Assembly: GCA_946406095.1 (NCBI GenBank) | Contig: CAMJJO010000001.1 | Span: 1-53,836 of the forward strand | Origin: an uncultured Bacteroidales bacterium | GTDB lineage: Bacteria; Bacteroidota; Bacteroidia; Bacteroidales; UBA932 | DNA length: 53,836 nt | Reading direction: 5' to 3' | In this document: positions 34,020-43,518 of the stretch, piece by piece | How the letters are laid out: every line of letters begins with the position of its first letter | How positions within the stretch are numbered: the stretch's first letter is position 1 | Program-made: the position numbers and the translations under genes | Notes under the pieces: generated by a model | The model's database searches: none | What the model was told of the DNA's origin: nothing | What the model saw: only the letters and a program-made list of their open reading frames with translations

Positions 34020-36511
34020 CGCTCTGTAACCGCCGTCACTTTACCATTCTCCCACTTGATATCCACGGTCTTGCCACCGCGGGCGCATAGGCCGCGCACT
34101 TCGCCGGAGGGCCATGCGGATGGCAGGGCGGGAAGGAAATCCAGTCCGCCGTCGTGGCTCTGGAGCAGCATCTCCGCAATGCCGGCGGTGCCCCCGAAGT
34201 TACCGTCTATCTGGAATGGAGGATGATTGTCCCAGAGATTATCCAAAGTGCCGAATTTCAGCAGGTTGGAAAGCAATTCATGCGCGTGGTCGCCATCCTT
34301 TAGGCGGGCCCACATATTCACCTTCCAGCCCATGCTCCAGCCGGTTCCGGCATCTCCGCGATGCTCCAGCACCACCTTGGATGCTTCTGCAAGTTCAGGC
34401 GTGGAAGCCACGCCTATGGTCCTTCCGGGATGCAGCCCGTAGAGTTGATTCACGTGCCGGTGGGTATCCTCCGGATTGTCTATATCCTTGCTCCACTCCA
34501 TTAACTGCCCGTATCGGCCGATCTTGTAAGGTGCTATATTATCCAGCACCTCCCGCCACTCTTTGCAGCGTTCAGAATCGCGCCCCAGCACCTCAGCAGC
34601 GGCAATCGCGTCCATAAGTATCTCTCTCACAACCCCATGCACAAAAGTCGCTCCCGCATCCACGGGACCATGTTCGGGAGATGTGGATGGAGCGGCGGTA
34701 TAATATCCGTCGGGATGCTTCCAGAGCATATCGCAGGCAAAGTCGGCCGAGCCCGCAATCAGGCCGTAGACGCTCTTCAGGTAGCGTTTGTCGCGGGTAA
34801 AATCATAACGGTCCCAGAGATGGGTGGCAAGCCAGGGGCCGTCAGCGGCGGCCAGGTTCCATATCATCGATTCGGAATCGCCGGGAGAGGCAAAACCATA
34901 AATGTTGGAAGATATCTCCGCGGTCCAGCCGCGGGCATCGTAATAGGCCCGGGCGACCCTCTCCCCCGATTTCTCCAGGGAGCGGATGTAGTCCACGAGC
35001 GGAGGCATGCATTCATCCAGGTTGGTCAGGTTTGCCGGCCAGTAGTTCATCTGGATATTGATATTGTTGTGGTAATCGGTGTTCCAGGGGCCTTTTATCT
35101 TGTTGCACCAGATGCCCTGCAGGTTGGCTGGCATGTCGCCTTCTCGGCTGGATGCTATCAGCAGGTACCGCCCGAACTGGAAATACAGAACCTCCAGCCC
35201 CAGATCCGTTTGGCCCTCACGATATCTGTCCAACCGATAGGGCGTTGGGCTGTCGGAAGGGGTATTCCCTCCTCGAGCCGGCCTGACGGCCCCTCCCATC
35301 TTCGATGGGCCCCTCCCACTACATCCGTGGGCGGATATGGCGTCCGGAGGGAATACCCCTTCCGACAGGTTGAGCTCTACGCGGGAATAAAGATTTTGAT
35401 AATCAATGAGATGGCGGCGCAGCAGGCGCTTCCAGCCACGGCGGGTGGCACGGGCAATGCGCTTGGCAGTCACCTTCTCGGGATCCTTGCCCTTATAATA
35501 TGCAGCCGGATCGCTTAGGTCCGGATCGAAATTCATCTTGTAATTGGTCGCTGAGGCCAGCAGGAACAGCACCTCATCGGCTCCGGAAACCTTAAGAACC
35601 CCGTTTTCAGAGACCACCGAACCTCCCTTTGGCAACGCCCTCACCCTCACGGCAAACTTCTCTCCATTATTCTTCAATGCTCCGCTATAGGCGATTGCAT
35701 CCTTTCCTACAGACAGCGTCTCCCCTTCTGCAACAGGGTTCTGCAGATATGAAAGATTCAGGTTCAGGGCTGCTTTGCGGTCGGCGGTGAAACGGACGGC
35801 CATCACCTGGTCGGGATAAGACACGAACACCTCGCGCTTGTAGTTCACTCCATCCTGGCAGAACTGCACGCGCACCATTGCGGAATCCAGGGAAAGAGAC
35901 CTCTCATAGCCCTCCACGGTTGCTCCGGGCCCGGAATGAGGATCGGGACGCTCGATTCTGACTGCATCCCATTTGCCGCTGTAGTTCACTTTCTGCTGGG
36001 CCTGACTGCCGAATCCTTCAGGCACGGGCCCCTCACGGAGACCGGTTTCGATCAGCAGTTCGCCAAGGGTAGTCATATAGCCGAAGCGCTCAACCTTCTT
36101 GCCATTTACCACACGCTCGGGCACGGCGCCGAAGTTCTTCTTGGTAATCTCCTCCGCCCGGGCATCGTCTCCTTCCAGGAAAGCCTGGCGGATTTCGGGC
36201 AAAAGGGCCGCGGCAGGGCGGTTGCAATCCCAATAATAAGAAGGATCGTCAGTCACGGCAGGGCCGCCTGTCCAGAGAGACTTCTCGTTCAGGGTCAGGC
36301 GCTCGCGGGAGATGGAGCCCATCACGTTCGCACCCAGCGAGCCATTGCCCACGGGCAGTGATTTGCTCTCCCATTCGGGGTCCATTCCCCCGGCCCAGAG
36401 GGCGCTTCCCGCAGAGGATGTGGGCATGTCAAACCAGATGCGCAAGGGTTCGGATGCCCTTGCAGAGGCAGCCAGCAGCAAGGCTGCGGCCAAGATGCAA
36501 ATCTTCTTCAT
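34016..36511 (-). CDS. GH95 family glycoside hydrolase (putative alpha-L-fucosidase) with in-frame palindromic insertion
   Basis: An 831-residue exported enzyme with a signal peptide ending near Ala-Arg-Ala-Ser. The N-terminal domain (Leu-Pro-Val-Gly-Asn-Gly-Ser-Leu-Gly-Ala near 52-61) and the catalytic (alpha/alpha)6 region (Leu-Gln-Gly-Ile-Trp, then Asp-Tyr-His-Asn-Asn-Ile-Asn near 465-485) are those of GH95, whose main activity is on alpha-1,2-fucose or galactose. At residues about 382-421, before the conserved Arg-Tyr-Leu-Leu-Ile segment, lies an extra stretch encoded by a palindromic element (35250-35368). It is the third gene of the MORN-MG2/plug-GH95 set, overlapping the previous gene by 4 bases. 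Confidence 0.88.
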   Translation of the reverse strand: MKKICILAAALLLAASARASEPLRIWFDMPTSSAGSALWAGGMDPEWESKSLPVGNGSLGANVMGSISRERLTLNEKSLWTGGPAVTDDPSYYWDCNRPAAALLPEIRQAFLEGDDARAEEITKKNFGAVPERVVNGKKVERFGYMTTLGELLIETGLREGPVPEGFGSQAQQKVNYSGKWDAVRIERPDPHSGPGATVEGYERSLSLDSAMVRVQFCQDGVNYKREVFVSYPDQVMAVRFTADRKAALNLNLSYLQNPVAEGETLSVGKDAIAYSGALKNNGEKFAVRVRALPKGGSVVSENGVLKVSGADEVLFLLASATNYKMNFDPDLSDPAAYYKGKDPEKVTAKRIARATRRGWKRLLRRHLIDYQNLYSRVELNLSEGVFPPDAISAHGCSGRGPSKMGGAVRPARGGNTPSDSPTPYRLDRYREGQTDLGLEVLYFQFGRYLLIASSREGDMPANLQGIWCNKIKGPWNTDYHNNINIQMNYWPANLTNLDECMPPLVDYIRSLEKSGERVARAYYDARGWTAEISSNIYGFASPGDSESMIWNLAAADGPWLATHLWDRYDFTRDKRYLKSVYGLIAGSADFACDMLWKHPDGYYTAAPSTSPEHGPVDAGATFVHGVVREILMDAIAAAEVLGRDSERCKEWREVLDNIAPYKIGRYGQLMEWSKDIDNPEDTHRHVNQLYGLHPGRTIGVASTPELAEASKVVLEHRGDAGTGWSMGWKVNMWARLKDGDHAHELLSNLLKFGTLDNLWDNHPPFQIDGNFGGTAGIAEMLLQSHDGGLDFLPALPSAWPSGEVRGLCARGGKTVDIKWENGKVTAVTER
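35250..35368 (-). repeat. In-frame palindromic element inside the GH95 gene (copy 2)
   Basis: Arms 35250-35272 and 35346-35368 are a perfect 23-base inverted repeat around a 73-base core. On the plus strand the core carries GCCCCTCCCATCTTCGATGG (from 35289), as in carA with one base changed, and the same two hairpins: CCCATC/GATGGG (35295-35309) and CCCAC/GTGGG (35315-35331). Relative to the reading frame it is in the opposite orientation to the carA copy, yet it is also free of stops. Core plus one arm is 96 bases, a multiple of three. Confidence 0.82.
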
Positions 36512-38811
36512 TCTGTCTTTACCGTAATGCCGTGATGCAGCTCAAGGATTCTTCCATCCCGGCTGACACCTTCTCCAACTATTTGATATTCAGTCTCTTT
36601 ATCTGCCGTCCAGAATTCGAAACAACACTCCCCGGAAGCATCGAAGCGAACGGACGGATTCCAGTAGATGGTGTTGCGGAGGTCCGGCTCCGGCGAGTCT
36701 TTCTGCTTCTGGGTGATGTATTTCGGCGACCAGAATTCAACTCTCTGCTGGTAGCCTAAAGGGCGCACCTTTGCGATGTTGAAAGACTTGGGTTTGCCGG
36801 CAACGAAACCATTGGTCGTCTTGATCACCAGGGCACCGCTGTAGCCGGGATAATATCCGAACTGGGAAGTGTAATCCTTTATAATGAACAGGCTCTCTAT
36901 ATCCTGGGGGGACATGGTCATCACATCGTATTCCGGCAGCACGACGTCGTCGATCACGGGCAGGGCCGGCAGTTCCGAGCGGGTCGTGCTTACGTAATTG
37001 CCATTGGCATTGTGCCTTACGGTAGCTCCCGGGGTGTTCAGGAATACCGAAAGGATGTTGGTAAAGTTCATCTTCTCGATTTCCTCGGAAGTGAGCGGCC
37101 TGGTAGAGTTCATCTCGGAATACCAGATAGACTCGCTGGGCTTTTTCTGAAGGCTGGCCGAGACGGTGGCAGCGTTGAGCAAAGTCTCCTGCAGGCCGTT
37201 AATGCGGATGTATTCATCGAATGCCTGGAGGGTATTGTCGTCAAGAGGAGCCACTTCCCTATGTTGAGGCAGGGCAGCCTTGTCCGTGGCAGGGTATTCC
37301 ACCTTGTCCATCTCCAGGATGTTTCCCTTCTGGCCTTTCCTGGTCTGGGTCTGGACCGTGATTTCCGTGCCTTCGGGGAATTCGGTATCGAAGCGGAATC
37401 GGCCGTCTTTCCCAAGAGAAGCCTGATCCACGGTGACCTTCTCGCCAAGTGTAGCATAAAGCGACACACGGCCGCCTTCCATCTTATTGAAAACGAAGCC
37501 GGTAGCCTGGCCGGACAGGGTTTGGGCACGTTCGGGTGCTATGACATCGGACGGCAGGGAATAACGCCTCCAGGCCTGGGTAAGCATCAAGGCATCGATA
37601 TGCTGCCTGCCGGAGGGAGTAAAATACTCCGCAGGCGCCTCCACATATCCCTTCAATTCAGATGAAAGCAACAGCGTGGATGCCAGGCTATATGAAGAAT
37701 CGGGAGCGAAAGCCTTGGCATCGGTGACGCTTACCGCGATGCTGGTCCCATCTGCCGAAGCGAGCGCATCCCCGGGCAGCCGGAATGTGGCCCGGACCTT
37801 TTCCCTGCCGGCAAACACGGCTCGACCTGTATCACCTTCCAGAGCCGTGACGCAGTCTTTTCCGAAATAAAAAAAGAGGCGTTCGCTCAAAACCCTGCCG
37901 GACTTGTCGCCAAGGCTGAATACTATGATTCCGGAGGGGAAAGATTCAAGGTTGAAGGATGCGAAATTGCGGTCCGGCTCCCATTCCATGCTGCCGATGG
38001 GCTTACCGCATTGATGTATGGCCAGAACCAGCTCTTCCGTGGGTGCAGACGGCCCGCGCAACAGCGAGACGGTCACTCCCCCGCGGACTGAGAGCAACTG
38101 CAACGCACAGGCCACCGGGTTCGCCGCCGGCACAGGAAAACGCTTCTCCCGCCCGTATGGTGTATTGCATACCGCGGTGTACTTCTCCCCCTCCTGTGGC
38201 TTGAGGATGAAGGATCCCATCCCGCGGTGAAGATTCTCTATGGATGCCACTTCCCGCCCCTTGGAGTCCAGCACCTTGCCGTTGACATTCAGCCCCAGAC
38301 CATCCTCGCCGAGAGCCTTCACCCCCACACGGCAGGCTCTTCCGGGCACGAGATATCCGCCCTCGGGCAATAACGACACCTCATAATCCAGACGCTTCCC
38401 GGAGGCAGAATCGTCTTGCCCGGAAGAATAGGGATTCAGCACTCGCAGGGGCCTCCGGAAGAAAGAATCCTCACCGAAGTTCTGCATGAAGCGGGTGTAG
38501 GAACGGAGGGTGTAATCCCCCTCGGGAAGAGTTTCCTGCAGGTCGATATGCCCGGCGAATACGCCAAGGCTGTCCGGGCGGAGCATGATACGGCGCATCA
38601 ACTCCCCTCCCGGAGCCAGCAATTCCACATAAACATATCGGCTGATGCGGGACGGACGGCCGTCGGAGCCGTCCACCAGATGCGCCCTGAGCCACACCCT
38701 CTCTCCGGGGAGGTATGTGCCCCGGTCTGTCTGCACGTGAACCTTTTCCTGCCCTGCGGCGCAGATCGCCCACAGAAGGAGGATGACAGTAAGGATGCGG
38801 GAACGAAGCAT
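36508..38811 (-). CDS. Exported MG2-type/TonB plug-type protein
   Basis: A 767-residue protein with a signal peptide ending Ala-Ala-Gly-Gln. The N-terminus (about 24-115) resembles the macroglobulin MG2 domain (Thr-Asp-Arg-Gly-Thr-Tyr-Leu-Pro-Gly-Glu), the middle has carboxypeptidase-regulatory-like beta domains, and residues about 610-690 look like a TonB-receptor plug (Val-Ile-Asp-Asp-Val at one strand, Ala-Leu-Val-Ile-Lys-Thr at the end). No outer-membrane barrel follows, so it is not a transporter. Proteins of this build are common in Bacteroidetes and unexplained. It overlaps its neighbours by 1 and 4 bases. Confidence 0.7.
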   Translation of the reverse strand: MLRSRILTVILLLWAICAAGQEKVHVQTDRGTYLPGERVWLRAHLVDGSDGRPSRISRYVYVELLAPGGELMRRIMLRPDSLGVFAGHIDLQETLPEGDYTLRSYTRFMQNFGEDSFFRRPLRVLNPYSSGQDDSASGKRLDYEVSLLPEGGYLVPGRACRVGVKALGEDGLGLNVNGKVLDSKGREVASIENLHRGMGSFILKPQEGEKYTAVCNTPYGREKRFPVPAANPVACALQLLSVRGGVTVSLLRGPSAPTEELVLAIHQCGKPIGSMEWEPDRNFASFNLESFPSGIIVFSLGDKSGRVLSERLFFYFGKDCVTALEGDTGRAVFAGREKVRATFRLPGDALASADGTSIAVSVTDAKAFAPDSSYSLASTLLLSSELKGYVEAPAEYFTPSGRQHIDALMLTQAWRRYSLPSDVIAPERAQTLSGQATGFVFNKMEGGRVSLYATLGEKVTVDQASLGKDGRFRFDTEFPEGTEITVQTQTRKGQKGNILEMDKVEYPATDKAALPQHREVAPLDDNTLQAFDEYIRINGLQETLLNAATVSASLQKKPSESIWYSEMNSTRPLTSEEIEKMNFTNILSVFLNTPGATVRHNANGNYVSTTRSELPALPVIDDVVLPEYDVMTMSPQDIESLFIIKDYTSQFGYYPGYSGALVIKTTNGFVAGKPKSFNIAKVRPLGYQQRVEFWSPKYITQKQKDSPEPDLRNTIYWNPSVRFDASGECCFEFWTADKETEYQIVGEGVSRDGRILELHHGITVKTE

Positions 38812-40439
38812 TATTCGGCCGGTGCCGGAGCGGTCGCAGGCTCTACGGCAGGCGCTGCAGCCGGCTCGGGTGCAGGAGCCTGAACAGGCTCTGCAGGCTG
38901 GCTGGCAGCCATCATTTCGGCAGCAAGTTTCTCGCGGATTGCACGCTGTTCATCCAGTTTGGCCTTGATGTCGGTCAGGATGGCCATAGGATCGCTCCAG
39001 ATGAATGCGCAGCGCTCGCCGGTCTCGAGATCCACCTGAACGGCGTTGCTTTCTTCGGAACCGGTCAGAGTGACGGGTACTCCGTCCAGCACGCCCTTGC
39101 CCTCGATAAGCTTTCCATCCTTCCAGAAGGTGCTGACGGAGATGGAATCCGCCTTGCCTATTTCCATATAGGTTTCACCATCCGGAATGCCGTTCTTGAG
39201 CAGCCCGCGGAAGGTGAAAATATCTTTCTTGAACACTCCGCTGAGTGCGCTGGCGCCCTCGGTGCGGCCCAGATCCGCTCCCTGCACCTCATCCCATGCC
39301 GAAAGGTCGAAGCCGAGGAAGGGGCAGGCCTTGAAATCACCGACATAGATGCCGTAGGGCTCTCCGCCACGGAGTTCGCCGGAGAAGCTGAACTTGGCGG
39401 GAATGGAAATAGTGAGGGAGCCGTTGTTTTCTTTACCGTCTTTGATGTCGCCGTCGAAGGAGCGGCCGTCCAGGGTATAACGGGCCTTTCCGTTCACCAT
39501 GTCCGTGTACACGCAACTGGCGAGGGTGATGTTATCTTTCCATTTACCATCGGCAAGCGTGCCGTTTTCCCATTCCACACGGCCGCTGTCGAGGAAGGGA
39601 CCTGTCTCGCCGGTGCCGGTATAAGGCAGCACGGTGCCGCTGAAGGTTTTGCCGGAATGAGAGAAATAAGTCTTGAATGAAGGCCCTTCAAGCCACTCGC
39701 CCTGCAGTGAAAGGAGTTCGAAACCTTCTTTCACGAATCTGATGTATCCCGGGCCGGACAGGGTGGCATCGTTCCAATTGCCCTGGAAGAAACGGTCGAG
39801 GGCTTTGTCGTAGAACTCGCCGGCTCCGGACCTCCTGCCCTCCTGCCATCTGCCGACATAGATATCTCCATTGACATATTTCATTTCTCCGGTTCCGGAG
39901 GGAAGTCCCTTGTCCCAGGACCCTTTGTAGGATGCGCCGCTGGCATAGAGCATGGTGCCTTCGCCTTGATGCAGGCCGGCCTCCCAGCTGCCTTCGTAAA
40001 CATCCTTGTTGGGATAGACCCTCTTGCCGCTGCCTTCATATTTGCCGGCAGCCCAGCCCCCCTCATAGGTGGAGCCGTCCGCATAATCCATCTTGCCTTC
40101 CCCATGCTGGAGATTGTTCTCCCAGAATCCTTCGTAATGGTCTTTGTTGGCAAAGGTCATCTTGCCCTCTCCGCACAGTTTGTCTTCTTTCCAATTGCCG
40201 AGATACTCATCCCCGTTCAGGAAAGTCATGGTGCCAAGGCCCTCCTTGATGCCATTCACCCAATAGCCGGAATAGATCTCGCCGTTGGCATAGATCATGA
40301 CGCCCATGCCGTTTGGAGCCTTGCTCTTCCATTCTCCGTCGTAAACATCCCCGTTCTTGAACTTGACTTTGCGGGCATCGAGGTTCAAGGGAGAAAACGC
40401 CAAAACAAGCGACAGAGCGATAAAAATGACCTTTTTCAT
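38811..40439 (-). CDS. Exported MORN-repeat protein
   Basis: A 542-residue protein with a signal peptide (1-22). From about 25 to 235 it is built of some nine MORN repeats with the spacing Tyr-x-Gly-x-Trp about every 23 residues. A beta-rich middle follows, then a short helix and a low-complexity tail of Ala, Pro and Glu over the last 30 residues. MORN repeats form extended beta sheets that bind partners or lipids; no enzyme domain is seen. It is first in its three-gene unit. Confidence 0.8.
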   Translation of the reverse strand: MKKVIFIALSLVLAFSPLNLDARKVKFKNGDVYDGEWKSKAPNGMGVMIYANGEIYSGYWVNGIKEGLGTMTFLNGDEYLGNWKEDKLCGEGKMTFANKDHYEGFWENNLQHGEGKMDYADGSTYEGGWAAGKYEGSGKRVYPNKDVYEGSWEAGLHQGEGTMLYASGASYKGSWDKGLPSGTGEMKYVNGDIYVGRWQEGRRSGAGEFYDKALDRFFQGNWNDATLSGPGYIRFVKEGFELLSLQGEWLEGPSFKTYFSHSGKTFSGTVLPYTGTGETGPFLDSGRVEWENGTLADGKWKDNITLASCVYTDMVNGKARYTLDGRSFDGDIKDGKENNGSLTISIPAKFSFSGELRGGEPYGIYVGDFKACPFLGFDLSAWDEVQGADLGRTEGASALSGVFKKDIFTFRGLLKNGIPDGETYMEIGKADSISVSTFWKDGKLIEGKGVLDGVPVTLTGSEESNAVQVDLETGERCAFIWSDPMAILTDIKAKLDEQRAIREKLAAEMMAASQPAEPVQAPAPEPAAAPAVEPATAPAPAE

Positions 40440-40475
40440 AATATAATCTGGTTATTCGTTTGCAACAAAATCCCT

Positions 40476-40483
40476 CAAAAATA
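40476..40483 (-). promoter_or_regulatory. Putative -7 box for the MORN-MG2-GH95 unit
   Basis: The minus strand reads TATTTTTG, matching TAnnTTTG, 36 bases before the start. It is back to back with the ATPase promoter. Confidence 0.45.
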
Positions 40484-40510
40484 ATGAATTATCCTGAAAA
40501 AAGAAAACAA

Positions 40511-40540
40511 TTGAAATGCGGCTTTTTTTTGCTACCTTTG
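40511..40540 (+). promoter_or_regulatory. Promoter of the V-type ATPase operon
   Basis: TTG at 40511-40513 and TACCTTTG at 40533-40540 are 19 bases apart, a good Bacteroidetes promoter. The ATG of the E subunit is at 40579. Confidence 0.55.
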
Positions 40541-40578
40541 TGAGTTGTGAAAACAGATATTTAAAAACCACATCAGAT

Positions 40579-41187
40579 ATGCAAAATAAATTGCAAGAAC
40601 TGACCGACAAACTCTATCAGGAAGGCCTCGCTAAGGGCAAGGCCGAGGGAGAAGAGATCCTTGCAAAAGCAAAGGAAGAAGCCGCGGCGATTGTCGCGAA
40701 GGCAAAAGAAGAAGCTGCCGGAATACAGGCCCGTGCCGAGAAGGATGCCGAAGATTTGAAATCCAAGGTCGAATCCGATCTTAAGATGGCCTCCTCCCAG
40801 TGCCTGCAGGCCACACGCAAGGATATCGAGAACCTGCTGGTAGGAAAGATTGAAGAAAGCAAGGTTTCCGAGGCCCTGAAAGATACCGCATTCGTGAAGG
40901 AGATCATCAAGGCCGTCGCCTCGAAGTTCGACGCAGAAGAAGCCAAAGACCTGGCTCTCATCCTGCCCGAAAGCCAGAAGGCGGAGCTTGAGCCCTGGGT
41001 GAAGAACGAACTTGCGAAGAGCCTGAAGAACGGTGTCGAAGCCGGGTTCTCCAAGAAGATCGGAGGAGGTTTCACCATCGGTCCCAAGGACGGCGGCTGG
41101 TTCGTCAGCCTTACCGAGCAGACTTTCAACGAACTGATAGCAGAGTATCTGCGTCCGGTAACCCGCAAAATCATCTTCGGTGAATAA
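40579..41187 (+). CDS. atpE: V-type ATP synthase/ATPase subunit E
   Basis: A 202-residue peripheral stalk subunit. The first 80 residues form a long Ala/Glu/Lys-rich coiled coil, the rest the globular domain that caps the A3B3 head. The ATG at 40579 is chosen because an earlier in-frame start lies before the predicted promoter. First gene of a seven-gene operon; overlaps the next by 8 bases. Confidence 0.85.
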   Translation: MQNKLQELTDKLYQEGLAKGKAEGEEILAKAKEEAAAIVAKAKEEAAGIQARAEKDAEDLKSKVESDLKMASSQCLQATRKDIENLLVGKIEESKVSEALKDTAFVKEIIKAVASKFDAEEAKDLALILPESQKAELEPWVKNELAKSLKNGVEAGFSKKIGGGFTIGPKDGGWFVSLTEQTFNELIAEYLRPVTRKIIFGE

Positions 41188-41767
41188 TTACGAATACATA
41201 ATCGCCGGCCTCCCCCTTCTCAGCAAGGACGGGAGGGAGAACCCCGACACCGAAGGGCTGCTCGCAGATATCCGGGAGCAACTCAGTGGCAAGGACAGGG
41301 CGACCCTGGACTTCCTGCTCAGTTCCTATGAGCCGGAAAACCTGAACGCGGAGTTCTACCTCAAGGCCGCGAAAGACCACAATTCCTTCATCCGCAAGTT
41401 TTTCCTCGTGGATCTGGGCGTTCGCAACGCAAAGGTGGAGTATCTCAACCGCACCCTGGGGCGCCCCGAAGGCACGGACGTCCTCATTACGGACCCGGAA
41501 GCGGAGCCGGTGGAATTCGAGCAGAAGCCGGAAGTCGATGCCATCCTGGAAAACGGTGACATACTTGCACGCGAGCGCGGGCTGGACGATTTCTATTGGA
41601 AAACGGCCGACTCCATAACGGTACTGGACGTATTCGACCTCGACATCATCCTCGCATTCGTGGTCAAACTCAAACTGGTAGAGCGCTGGCTGCGCCTGGA
41701 CGAGGCCACCGGCCGTGAGCTCTTCCGTAAACTCGTCAAAGAAATAAAAGAAAACAGAAATATATGA
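41180..41767 (+). CDS. DUF2764 family V-ATPase-associated protein
   Basis: A 195-residue protein starting at a GTG that overlaps the E stop. It belongs to DUF2764, which occurs between E and A subunit genes in Bacteroidetes, chlamydiae and spirochaetes. Its helical make-up and position suggest it takes the place of subunit C/d, the link between central stalk and rotor ring, but this is inference. No classical C or F subunit gene is present in the operon. Confidence 0.75.
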   Translation: MNNYEYIIAGLPLLSKDGRENPDTEGLLADIREQLSGKDRATLDFLLSSYEPENLNAEFYLKAAKDHNSFIRKFFLVDLGVRNAKVEYLNRTLGRPEGTDVLITDPEAEPVEFEQKPEVDAILENGDILARERGLDDFYWKTADSITVLDVFDLDIILAFVVKLKLVERWLRLDEATGRELFRKLVKEIKENRNI

Positions 41768-43518
41768 GCACATTTGGAAAGGTGACAGGCATAGTCGCCA
41801 ACCTGGTGACAGTGCAGGTGGACGGGCCCGTGGCAGAGAATGAACTCTGCTACATCAAGCTCCACGGCACGGACCTTCTCGCCGAGGTAATCAAAGTGAA
41901 CGGTGACAAGGCCTCCGTGCAGGTGTTCGAGAGCACCCGCGGGCTGCGCAACGGGGATTCTGTCGAGTTCCTCGGCAGGATGCTCGAGGCAACCCTCGGC
42001 CCAGGCCTGCTGTCCAGCATTTATGACGGTCTTCAGAACGACCTCACAACCATGACGGGCGTGTTTCTCAAACGAGGTGAATATACCGACCCTCTGGACC
42101 ACGAGAAACTCTGGGATTTCACTCCCATAGCCAAACCCGGCGACAAAGTCATTGCAGCCGACTGGCTGGGAGAAGTGAAAGAGGGATGGCTTCCTCATAA
42201 AATAATGGTGCCTTTCTCTTTCAAGGGGAGCTATACCATTAAAGATATCGTCCCCGCCGGCCAATATAACATCGACACCGTGATAGCCACCCTGACCGGG
42301 GAAGACGGCGAGCAGGTGCCGGTCACTATGACTCAGCACTGGCCTGTCAAGGTTGCTGTGAAAGGCTATAAAGAGAAACCCCGCCCGCAGAAGATCATGG
42401 AAACCGGCCTCCGCACCATCGACACCTTCAACCCCATCGCCGAGGGCGGCACCGGGTTCATCCCCGGGCCCTTCGGATGCGGCAAGACGGTTCTGCAGCA
42501 CGCAATCGCAAGGCAGGGCGAGGCCGATATCATAGTGATGGCAGCCTGCGGCGAGCGCGCCAACGAAGTGGTGGAAATCTTCACCGAGTTCCCGGAACTC
42601 ATCGACCCTCACACCGGCCGTCACCTGATGGAGCGTACAACCATCATCTGCAATACTTCCAACATGCCTGTGGCTGCGCGTGAGGCTTCCGTATATACGG
42701 CAATGACCATCTGCGAATACTACCGCGCAATGGGAATGAGGGTGCTGCTGCTCGCAGACTCCACATCCCGTTGGGCGCAGGCCCTCCGCGAAATGAGCAA
42801 CCGCATGGAGGAACTCCCCGGCGCCGACGCGTTCCCGGTGGACCTTTCCGCCATCATTTCAAACTTCTATTCCCGCGCGGGAATGGTGGTGCTGAACAAC
42901 GGCAAGACCGGTGCGGTCACCTTCATAGGCACCGTCTCCCCTGCCGGAGGCAACCTCAAGGAGCCCGTCACGGAATCCACCAAGAAGGCCGCCCGCTGCT
43001 TCTACGCTCTGGAGCAGAACCGCGCCGACCAGAAGCGCTATCCCGCCGTCAACCCCATCGACTCCTATTCCAAGTATCTGGAATATCCCGAGATCATTTC
43101 CTATCTCGACGCCAAGATCGAGAAGGGATGGGTTAAGAAAGTGCTGAAGGCAAAGACTATGGTTCTCCGCGGCAAGGAGATGGCAGACCAGATCAACATC
43201 CTTGGCGACGACGGAGTGCCGATGAGCTACCACGAGACCTTCTGGAAGAGCGAGCTGATAGACTTCGCCTTCCTGCAGCAGGACGCTTTCGACGCCGTCG
43301 ACGGCCTTTGCCCGCTGGACCGCCAGAAATACATGCTGGACCTCATCCTGGACATCTGCGACCGTCACTTCGAATTCGACAATTACGAAGAATGCCGCGC
43401 GTGGTTCAAACGCGTGATCAACGCCCTGCGCCAGATGAACTTCTCGAAGTGGGGCAGCGAAGATTTCGAAAAATTCCATACTCAACTCAACGAAATCCTC
43501 TCAGAAAATGGCAACTAA
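41764..43518 (+). CDS. atpA: V-type ATPase catalytic subunit A
   Basis: A 584-residue catalytic subunit. The P-loop Gly-Pro-Phe-Gly-Cys-Gly-Lys-Thr-Val is near 233-241, preceded by the long non-homologous insert typical of A subunits; Ser-Arg-Trp-Ala-Gln-Ala-Leu-Arg-Glu near 335 is also conserved. It hydrolyses or makes ATP at the A/B interface. Overlaps DUF2764 by 4 bases and B by 11. Confidence 0.95.
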   Translation: MSTFGKVTGIVANLVTVQVDGPVAENELCYIKLHGTDLLAEVIKVNGDKASVQVFESTRGLRNGDSVEFLGRMLEATLGPGLLSSIYDGLQNDLTTMTGVFLKRGEYTDPLDHEKLWDFTPIAKPGDKVIAADWLGEVKEGWLPHKIMVPFSFKGSYTIKDIVPAGQYNIDTVIATLTGEDGEQVPVTMTQHWPVKVAVKGYKEKPRPQKIMETGLRTIDTFNPIAEGGTGFIPGPFGCGKTVLQHAIARQGEADIIVMAACGERANEVVEIFTEFPELIDPHTGRHLMERTTIICNTSNMPVAAREASVYTAMTICEYYRAMGMRVLLLADSTSRWAQALREMSNRMEELPGADAFPVDLSAIISNFYSRAGMVVLNNGKTGAVTFIGTVSPAGGNLKEPVTESTKKAARCFYALEQNRADQKRYPAVNPIDSYSKYLEYPEIISYLDAKIEKGWVKKVLKAKTMVLRGKEMADQINILGDDGVPMSYHETFWKSELIDFAFLQQDAFDAVDGLCPLDRQKYMLDLILDICDRHFEFDNYEECRAWFKRVINALRQMNFSKWGSEDFEKFHTQLNEILSENGN

